DNA of 15,379 nucleotides. Source: an uncultured Bacilli bacterium. GTDB lineage: Bacteria; Bacillota_I; Bacilli_A; RF39; UBA660. Shown here piece after piece: positions 7,376-12,586 of the stretch; the first letter of the stretch is position 1; every line of letters starts with the position of its first letter. The DNA lies in the NCBI GenBank assembly GCA_947624095.1, contig CANQIR010000007.1, forward strand, positions 1 to 15,379, written 5' to 3'. The translations under genes were made by a program, and so were the position numbers. A model generated the notes under the pieces. That model did not search any database, was not told the DNA's origin, and worked only from the letters and a program-made list of their open reading frames with translations.

Positions 7376-9136
7376 ATGGGATTTATTAATAGATTTTTCT
7401 TAAAATTATTTAAAAAGAAAACACCGGAAGGACCTTGGCTTGCGTATTATTCTAGAGAAGCAAGGAGCATTAAGTTTACTAACAAATCTATTTATGATTA
7501 TTTGGAAGATTGTGTAGGGAATGATTTAGATTTTTATGCTTTAAATTATTTTGGAACAAGAATTACTTATAATGAGATGTTTAAAAGAATAGAATTAATT
7601 GGGAGAAGTTTAAGAAGTCTTGGGGTAAAAAAGGGAGATATTGTAACGATATGTATGCCAAATACACCAGAAGCTGTTGAGACTTTTTATGCTGCTAATT
7701 ATATTGGGGCGGTAGCAGATATGATTCATCCTTTATCGGGTGCAGCAGAGATTAAACATTATTTACAAGAATCAAAGTCTAGAATATTGATTTTGTATGA
7801 TGCTAATTATGAAAAAGTTAAGGATTTATTAGAAGATACTTCTGTTTATAAGACGATAATTACTTCAGTAAGTGAATCAATGCCTAAGATGTTAGAAGTT
7901 GGGTATAAGTTAACACAAGGTATAAGGATTAAGAAACCTAGTTTTAAAGAAAAAGATTATATGACTTGGACAGATTTTGTTAATTTAGGATATGGATATC
8001 GTAAAGATGTAAAAGTAAGTATGGATGAGAATGATTTAGCAATTATTTTACATAGTGGAGGAACAACTGGAACACCTAAGGGAATTATGATTAGTAATTA
8101 TGCTTTTAATGCTTTAGCACAACAAAGTGGAGTTAATGTTATTAATGTAAGACCACAAGATAAGATAATGACAATATTACCAATATTTCATGGTTTTGGG
8201 TTAGGAGTTTGTACGCACGCACCATTATGTTTAAGAGTAGAAGTTATTTTAATACCAGAATTTGATGGTAAGAGATTTCATAAAACTATTCAAAAATATC
8301 ATCCAAATGTAATTGCGGGTGTGCCAACGTTATGGGAAGCTATGTTGAGTAATAAACGTTTTGAGAATGTTGATTTATCTTGTTTAAAGTATGTAATTAG
8401 TGGAGGAGATTTTTTACCACTTAGTATGGAAGATGAGATGAATAAATTTTTAAGAAGTAGGGGAGCTAGTATTTCAATTACTAAAGGGTATGGAATGACG
8501 GAAAGTGTGGCAGCTACTGCTTATACTTTTGATGGAACTAATGAACCTGGTTCGATTGGTATTCCAATGGTAGGTAATGATTTTTGTATATGTGCACCGG
8601 ATAGTGTTGAGCCACTTCCTTATGGAGAGGAAGGAGAAATCTGTGTTAATGGTCCAACATTAATGATGGGATATTTAAATAATGAAAAGGAAACAGCAAA
8701 TGTTTTGAAAAAGCATAATGATGGTAAAGTTTGGTTACATACTGGGGACATTGGTTATATTGCTCCTAATGGGGTGATCTATTTTACGCAAAGATTAAAG
8801 AGAGTTATTATATCTTCTGGATTTAATGTGTATCCTAGTGCTATTGAAGAAGTTATTAATAAACATCCAAGTGTTAAAAGTTGTTGTGTAATTGGTGTAC
8901 CTCATCCATATAAGATGAATGTAGCTAAAGCTTTTGTAGTCTTAAAAGATGGTGTGGAAGCTAGTGATAAATTAAAGAAAGATATTAGAGATTTATGTAA
9001 GAAAGAATTAGCGGTTTATTCAGTACCTAAAGAAGTCGAATTTAGAGATAGTCTACCACAAACGTTATATAAAAAGATTGATTATAAAAGGTTAGAAAAT
9101 GAAGAGAAGGAAAAAAGAAATGACAAAGCTAAGTGA
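7376..9136 (+). CDS. AMP-forming acyl-CoA synthetase/ligase (FadD-like)
   Basis: A 586-residue ANL-superfamily enzyme that activates a carboxylic acid, probably a fatty acid, with ATP and CoA (or another thiol acceptor). The adenylation motifs are intact: P-loop HSGGTTGTPKG (226-236), GYGMTES, TGD (456-458), the hinge RLKRVIISSGFNVYPS with G482, and the C-terminal catalytic lysine region PQTLYKKIDY (K567). The first ~35 residues are basic and precede the AMP-binding domain. Sandwiched between two PlsC-type genes (one-base gap upstream, 17-base overlap downstream), it likely supplies activated fatty acid for glycerolipid acylation, for example from exogenous or recycled fatty acids, much as the Aas fusion couples these activities. 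Chain length and acceptor (CoA or acyl carrier protein) cannot be read from sequence. Confidence 0.88.
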   Translation: MGFINRFFLKLFKKKTPEGPWLAYYSREARSIKFTNKSIYDYLEDCVGNDLDFYALNYFGTRITYNEMFKRIELIGRSLRSLGVKKGDIVTICMPNTPEAVETFYAANYIGAVADMIHPLSGAAEIKHYLQESKSRILILYDANYEKVKDLLEDTSVYKTIITSVSESMPKMLEVGYKLTQGIRIKKPSFKEKDYMTWTDFVNLGYGYRKDVKVSMDENDLAIILHSGGTTGTPKGIMISNYAFNALAQQSGVNVINVRPQDKIMTILPIFHGFGLGVCTHAPLCLRVEVILIPEFDGKRFHKTIQKYHPNVIAGVPTLWEAMLSNKRFENVDLSCLKYVISGGDFLPLSMEDEMNKFLRSRGASISITKGYGMTESVAATAYTFDGTNEPGSIGIPMVGNDFCICAPDSVEPLPYGEEGEICVNGPTLMMGYLNNEKETANVLKKHNDGKVWLHTGDIGYIAPNGVIYFTQRLKRVIISSGFNVYPSAIEEVINKHPSVKSCCVIGVPHPYKMNVAKAFVVLKDGVEASDKLKKDIRDLCKKELAVYSVPKEVEFRDSLPQTLYKKIDYKRLENEEKEKRNDKAK

Positions 9137-9716
9137 GTGGGGGTATAAAGGATTAAAACCAATACTGGGACCAATATTTAAGTTTTATTACAAGCCAAAG
9201 ATTTATAATAAAGAAGTTATTCCTAAAGAAGGACCAATTATTATTGTTGGTAATCATAAACATATGATGGACCAATGTTCAGTAATTGTTTCAACTAAAA
9301 GAGTAGTACATTATATGGCAAAGAAAGAATATTTTGATGGCAAGTTTGCGTGTTTTTTTAAGATTACTGGTTGTATTAGGGTAGATAGAAGTATTCATGA
9401 TGAGGAAGCAAAGTCTTTAGCAATAGAAGTATTAGAAAATGGTGGAGCAATTGGTTTATTTCCAGAAGGAACAAGAAATAAGACGAAAGAATTTTTATTA
9501 CCTTTTAAATTTGGGGCAGTGTCAATGGCACAGAAAACCGGAGCAACTTTAGTACCATTTGGAGTTACGGGTGATTATAAGTTTAGAAGTAAAAATTTAA
9601 AAGTAAGATTTGGTAAGCCGTTTAAAGTTGGTGATATGAGTTTAGAGGAAGCTAATCAAAAGTTGTATGATGAAATAGGTAGTTTAATGAAAGCAAATTT
9701 AGAGAAAGTTGACTAA
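9120..9716 (+). CDS. PlsC-type lysophosphatidate acyltransferase (second copy)
   Basis: A 198-residue PlsC/LPLAT-family acyltransferase. It has the HX4D motif as H46-KHMM-D51 in GNHKHMMD and FPEGTRN (114-120). Shared landmarks with the first copy (PKEG, the STKR segment, RVDRS versus PVDRS, the LPFKFG versus MPFKMG stretch) show the two are paralogues. The start at 9120 is chosen because AGAAGGA (9105-9111) is well placed and the N-terminus then matches the first copy in length. An in-frame ATG at 9099 is possible and would add seven basic residues. The gene overlaps the end of the ligase gene, which implies translational coupling. Two acyltransferases with one ligase could acylate different positions or accept different donors, which is inference. 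Confidence 0.87.
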   Translation: MTKLSEWGYKGLKPILGPIFKFYYKPKIYNKEVIPKEGPIIIVGNHKHMMDQCSVIVSTKRVVHYMAKKEYFDGKFACFFKITGCIRVDRSIHDEEAKSLAIEVLENGGAIGLFPEGTRNKTKEFLLPFKFGAVSMAQKTGATLVPFGVTGDYKFRSKNLKVRFGKPFKVGDMSLEEANQKLYDEIGSLMKANLEKVD

Positions 9717-9735
9717 TTTAGACAAGTTTGTTAGA

Positions 9736-9766
9736 ATATCTCTCCGTTGAAAGAGGGGTATTTTTT
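9736..9766 (+). terminator. Terminator-like hairpin whose 3' arm is the next gene's ribosome binding site
   Basis: ATATCTCTC (9736-9744) pairs with GAGGGGTAT (9753-9761) over nine base pairs including two T-G pairs, with loop CGTTGAAA and six T residues to 9766. This ends the acyltransferase operon. The same 3' arm carries the AAGAGGGG ribosome binding site (9751-9758) for the ATG at 9767, so readthrough RNA that keeps the hairpin would hide the site. Confidence 0.65.
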
Positions 9767-10549
9767 ATGGAAAGATTTGAAGATGTGGTTAAGCGAATTG
9801 ATAGGGCTTCGACGGAAAAAGCCAATCAAATAGTTGCAATTATTTTAGGTGAATTACATAAACGATATGGATTAATGGATACTATTGGAATGAGTCCAAC
9901 CCAGTTTTTACAAATATTATTATTGGATCCCAAATATGAATATCTTAAGGATGAGTTATTTGATTTACTCGAATATTATGAAGTTAATGATCGAAATATA
10001 ATATTTAGAATGCTAAATTTAGTGAATCAATATAATCTACCGGATGATGTTAGGGCGACTTTTGCACAATCATTTAAGTCTTTACCTTATGTATTGGGTT
10101 ATGATGGTAAGCAGGTAATTTCAATGTATGGGGCAATGAATACGATACCGCTATATAGATTTCAAAATGTTGGTAAAATGGAATTATCTAAGGTATTTGA
10201 GTTTAGGGGACATTGTCATGAAGTTGTGCAGATTTTTGCAGATTGTTTAAGTGATGATTATATTGTAACTGGTAAAATGCCTAATTTATTTGGTGGAGCC
10301 TTTTTACATTCTTATTATGAGTTAATAGATAGTGATAATCCAACTAATATTAAAGGAACTCTTGATTTAACAGGTGGGGCATTTTATCAAGGAACTTCTT
10401 TTAAGACTATGTATGAACCGGAAGAGATTATTAAGTATCCGGCTAAGGAACTAGAAAAAAGATATGATGCATTATTAAAAAGAGAAGCAGATGTACCAAG
10501 ACAATGGTGTCCAGTTTTAGCTTTAGCTATAGATAAAGAGAGAAAATAG
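9767..10549 (+). CDS. Unrecognised protein with a transglutaminase-like Cys-His-Asp pattern
   Basis: A 260-residue soluble protein I cannot assign to a named family. The ATG at 9767 follows AAGAGGGG by eight bases. An in-frame TTG at 9728 is rejected for lack of a ribosome binding site. The N-terminal half is helical and charged. The C-terminal half holds FRGHCHEVV (C150), AFLHSYYELI (H181) and TLDLTGGAFY (D200). The order and spacing (C to H 31, H to D 19) resemble the transglutaminase-like/papain-fold core, in which Cys precedes a helix, His sits in an H-x-W/Y-E strand and Asp in a D-x-T strand. That is a motif-level inference and could be coincidence. There is no signal peptide or membrane span, so it should be cytoplasmic. 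It is separated from the lipid operon by a terminator and ends at a hairpin shared with the RHH gene. Confidence 0.6.
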   Translation: MERFEDVVKRIDRASTEKANQIVAIILGELHKRYGLMDTIGMSPTQFLQILLLDPKYEYLKDELFDLLEYYEVNDRNIIFRMLNLVNQYNLPDDVRATFAQSFKSLPYVLGYDGKQVISMYGAMNTIPLYRFQNVGKMELSKVFEFRGHCHEVVQIFADCLSDDYIVTGKMPNLFGGAFLHSYYELIDSDNPTNIKGTLDLTGGAFYQGTSFKTMYEPEEIIKYPAKELEKRYDALLKREADVPRQWCPVLALAIDKERK

Positions 10550-10580
10550 TTAGCTATTGTTTTAATCAATATAAGAAAAG

Positions 10581-10614
10581 GAGATTAATCATTATATTTT
10601 GATAGTCTCTTTTT
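10581..10614. terminator. Terminator between the 9767 gene and the RHH gene
   Basis: GAGATTA (10581-10587) pairs with TAGTCTC (10603-10609), extended inward by TCA/TGA after one bulged A, and is followed by T10610-T10614 on the plus strand. It works best for the plus-strand gene. The minus-strand RHH gene ends inside it, and its T-run on that strand is shorter. Confidence 0.65.
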
Positions 10615-10804
10615 CATCGTTACTTTCTTTTTCAGTACTTAGATTATTTAAAGCATAAGTTAGGCACTCATTAATTAATCTATTAACAGATAAATTACTC
10701 TTTTTAGATAATTCTTCAATTTGTTGAAGAGTATTGTATTTTAAGCGAATAGTTTTTAAGACAGATTTTTCTTCGTAAGCATTAGGGAGTTTAAATTCAT
10801 TCAT
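10592..10804 (-). CDS. Small ribbon-helix-helix DNA-binding protein, likely transcriptional regulator
   Basis: A 70-residue protein starting at the ATG 10804, with an AGGTGA ribosome binding site just upstream. A longer reading from GTG 10861 would run through the operator region and is rejected. Residues ~14-55 fit the MetJ/Arc/CopG ribbon-helix-helix fold: a beta strand (SVLKTIRLKY), helix A (NTLQQIEELSKKSN), the turn L-S-V-N and helix B (RLINECLTYALNNL). The tail is acidic and polar. Such proteins bind as dimers to short palindromic half-sites, often their own promoter. This gene is transcribed away from the exported protein gene at 10916, and the shared region holds several TGTA/TACA half-sites, so autoregulation and control of that neighbour are likely. 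No toxin partner follows it, so an antitoxin role is less likely. Confidence 0.75.
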   Translation of the reverse strand: MNEFKLPNAYEEKSVLKTIRLKYNTLQQIEELSKKSNLSVNRLINECLTYALNNLSTEKESNDEKETIKI

Positions 10805-10825
10805 TAACTTCACCTCACTATCAAA

Positions 10826-10854
10826 AGTATAAAATTTTGTATTACATAATGTAA
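10826..10854 (-). promoter_or_regulatory. Probable promoter of the RHH gene
   Basis: On the minus strand TTACAT (10854-10849), 17 bases and TATACT (10831-10826) form a weak -35 and a good -10. The -35 lies inside the TTACAT-A-ATGTAA palindrome, so a bound repressor would block it. Confidence 0.5.
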
Positions 10855-10876
10855 GTAACACAAATTGTAATACAAA
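10836..10876. promoter_or_regulatory. Cluster of palindromic TGTA/TACA sites, candidate RHH operator
   Basis: TGTA-T-TACA (10838-10846) and TGTA-A-TACA (10866-10874) are two near-identical nine-base palindromes. They also form a ten-base inverted repeat with each other (10836-10845 and 10867-10876). Between them TTACAT-A-ATGTAA (10842-10854) is a 13-base palindrome that shares the first TACA. The right-hand site lies in the -35 region of the exported-protein promoter, and the left-hand sites in that of the RHH gene. Confidence 0.6.
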
Positions 10877-10887
10877 TTGAAATTTTG

Positions 10888-10896
10888 TGTTATAAT
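10888..10896 (+). promoter_or_regulatory. Extended -10 promoter of the exported DGR-like target gene
   Basis: TG-T-TATAAT (10888-10896) is a perfect extended -10. The predicted start near 10903 leaves a very short leader holding the AGAGGTGA ribosome binding site. There is no consensus -35. Instead the TGTA-A-TACA palindrome occupies that position. Confidence 0.65.
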
Positions 10897-10915
10897 AATA
10901 AAGAGGTGAATAGAA

Positions 10916-12439
10916 GTGGACAAGGTAGTAAAGTCGAAAAAAACAATATTACTAGCATTTTTAGCTGTTCTTTTATGCGTAGCAATAGCTGTAGGATATT
11001 CTTATGCTGTATGGACACAGACAGTCGAACAAGAAGGAACGAATGTACTTAATGCAGGATGTTTAAGTGTTGATTTTGTGGAAACAGAAGATTCTGATAT
11101 TAATTTGAATAATGAGTATCCGATTTCTGATGAAGAAGGTATTAAGAAAAAAGCTTATAGTTTTAAAATAACTAATTCTTGTACTATCTATGCTAAATTT
11201 AGTTTAAATTTAGAAAAATTAACTGGTTCAACGATGGATGATGGATATGTTAAGTTGCAATTAAATGAGAGAAGACCACAATTATATTCTGCTTATAATA
11301 GTGTCAATCCTACGTTAAGTGATGCTACAAGTTCTAGGTCATTAGATTTTGGAGGTTTAAATCCTGGAGCTTCAAGAAGTTACACTTTAAAATTATGGAT
11401 AGATTATGATGCAACAAATGATCAAGTTGGTAGTACTACTTTTATGAGTAAGGTTGTTGTAGATTCGGTAGCAGGCGAAGCAACGGGAGCCGAATATATT
11501 GAGAACTTATTAGCTGATAATCCTACCACAATGAATAATGATGATCCAGATGAAAATGTTAGATATATGGGAGCCAGTCCAAATAATTATGTAAACTTTA
11601 ATGATGAGTTATGGAGAATTATTGGAGTATTCTATGTTAAGTCAAGTGTAGATGGTCCATACGAAAAAAGACTAAAGATAATAAGAGATGAATCAATAGG
11701 TAACTATTCTTGGGATAGTAGTGAAGAGAGTATCAATAAGGGTCTTGGAGTAAATGAGTGGAGTGAAGCTGATTTAAATACATTACTAAATGATACATAT
11801 TATAATTCTGGTTCAAGTGAATACTGTTATAATGATCTAAAAAATACTCATATTGCTTGTGATTTCTCAATCAAGGATGGTAATAAAATAAAAGGATTAG
11901 ATGCAACAGCAAGAGGAATGGTAGCAACGGTAATGTGGAATACGGGAACAGTAGATGGAACAACAAAAACATATAGTAATACAAATACAAAAGATATGTA
12001 TACAGCAGAACGAAGTGACCACACTGGGAAAATATGTACAGGTGGTAATTATTGTAATGATACAACAGTAAGAACAACAAAATGGATAGGAAGAGTAGGA
12101 TTAATGTATCCAAGTGATTATGGCTATGCAACAGGAGGAGGAACATCTGGAAGAGATGCATGTTTAAAAAAAGAATTATATAACTGGGAGGGTATGAGCG
12201 AATGCTATAAAGATGATTGGCTATTAAATTCAAGCCAAGTTCAATGGACGATTACTCCGGTGCCTAGTTCTTCGACTGCTTACGGTGTCTTCCCTGTGAA
12301 CAGCAGTGGCTATGTCAACCGCAACGACGCTTACGGTACGCGTGGGGTCCGGCCGGTCGTTTATCTGAAATCGAGTGTACAGATTGTAGATGATGGAAAT
12401 GATGGGTCTTATGACAATCCTTATAATTTAAGTTTATAA
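10916..12439 (+). CDS. SipW-type exported protein with DGR-like variable C-terminus
   Basis: A 507-residue exported protein starting at GTG 10916, seven bases after AGGTG. Residues ~7-31 are a basic plus hydrophobic SipW-dependent type signal (VGYSYAVWTQT), followed by a TasA/camelysin-like beta region (~32-190: NVLNAGCLSVDF, KITNSCTIYAKFSL). A second part (~195-507) starts with YIENLL...NPTTMNNDDPDENVRYMG and NDELWRIIGVF. It ends in WTITP (444-448), a variable-looking stretch (449-476), GVRPVVYLK (477-485) and a short DG-rich tail, an arrangement typical of DUF6273/C-type-lectin-like proteins of gut Firmicutes. Three pairs of cysteines lie in the second part. The gene is a mosaic: T-ending codons to ~11880, A-ending codons to ~12240, then a GC-rich C-ending block. 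It is probably a cell-surface or matrix-associated ligand-binding protein, and its ligand is unknown. It is divergent from, and probably controlled by, the RHH gene. Confidence 0.8.
   Translation: MDKVVKSKKTILLAFLAVLLCVAIAVGYSYAVWTQTVEQEGTNVLNAGCLSVDFVETEDSDINLNNEYPISDEEGIKKKAYSFKITNSCTIYAKFSLNLEKLTGSTMDDGYVKLQLNERRPQLYSAYNSVNPTLSDATSSRSLDFGGLNPGASRSYTLKLWIDYDATNDQVGSTTFMSKVVVDSVAGEATGAEYIENLLADNPTTMNNDDPDENVRYMGASPNNYVNFNDELWRIIGVFYVKSSVDGPYEKRLKIIRDESIGNYSWDSSEESINKGLGVNEWSEADLNTLLNDTYYNSGSSEYCYNDLKNTHIACDFSIKDGNKIKGLDATARGMVATVMWNTGTVDGTTKTYSNTNTKDMYTAERSDHTGKICTGGNYCNDTTVRTTKWIGRVGLMYPSDYGYATGGGTSGRDACLKKELYNWEGMSECYKDDWLLNSSQVQWTITPVPSSSTAYGVFPVNSSGYVNRNDAYGTRGVRPVVYLKSSVQIVDDGNDGSYDNPYNLSL
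12245..12362 (+). repeat. Candidate DGR variable repeat (VR) with GC-rich adenine-free 3' end
   Basis: By hand count bases 12251-12360 are about 58% GC (64/110), far above the flanks. Codons 456-473 include 12 NNC codons (TAC, GTC, TTC, AAC, AGC, GGC, GTC, AAC, CGC, AAC, GAC, TAC), the set expected when adenines of AAC codons are randomised. The 24 bases 12339-12362 contain no adenine and are GC-rich, like an initiation-of-mutagenic-homing region. No template repeat or reverse transcriptase is in the window. Confidence 0.6.
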
Positions 12440-12444
12440 GTTTG

Positions 12445-12471
12445 AAGAAAAGTATTGGACTTTTCTTTTTT
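12445..12471 (+). terminator. Intrinsic terminator of the exported protein gene
   Basis: AAGAAAAGT (12445-12453) pairs perfectly with ACTTTTCTT (12459-12467) around a five-base ATTGG loop, with T residues on to 12471, shortly after the TAA at 12437-12439. Confidence 0.85.
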
Positions 12472-12484
12472 GATGTGATATATT
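12455..12484 (+). promoter_or_regulatory. Possible promoter of the HelD gene
   Basis: TTGGAC (12455-12460), an 18-base spacer and an extended -10 TG-A-TATATT (12476-12484). It overlaps the upstream terminator and would give a leader of about 95 bases. A TTGACA at 12509-12514 has no matching -10. Confidence 0.4.
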
Positions 12485-12537
12485 GAATTTGACTTTTTTA
12501 TTTAAAATTTGACAACTGAATATTTTTACTTGATGGA

Positions 12538-12560
12538 CTCGATAGATATCGGGCTTTTTT
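12538..12560 (+). terminator. Leader terminator (possible attenuator) upstream of HelD
   Basis: CTCGAT (12538-12543) pairs with ATCGGG (12548-12553) over an AGAT loop, with one T-G pair, followed by C and six T residues (12555-12560). It lies 27 bases before the HelD start and 75 bases after another complete terminator, so it is not needed to end the upstream gene. Confidence 0.6.
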
Positions 12561-12586
12561 GCGTTTATGAAATGGAGGGATTTTTG

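Noticed and set aside
10387..10569. Minus-strand 60-residue open frame opposite the end of the 9767 gene
   Set aside because: Low-complexity shadow of the plus-strand coding sequence, with no ribosome binding site.
11871..12233. Minus-strand open frame opposite the exported protein gene
   Set aside because: Its Leu/Tyr/His-rich translation is what the reverse complement of A-ending Thr/Gly/Lys codons gives. The plus-strand protein is the coherent one.
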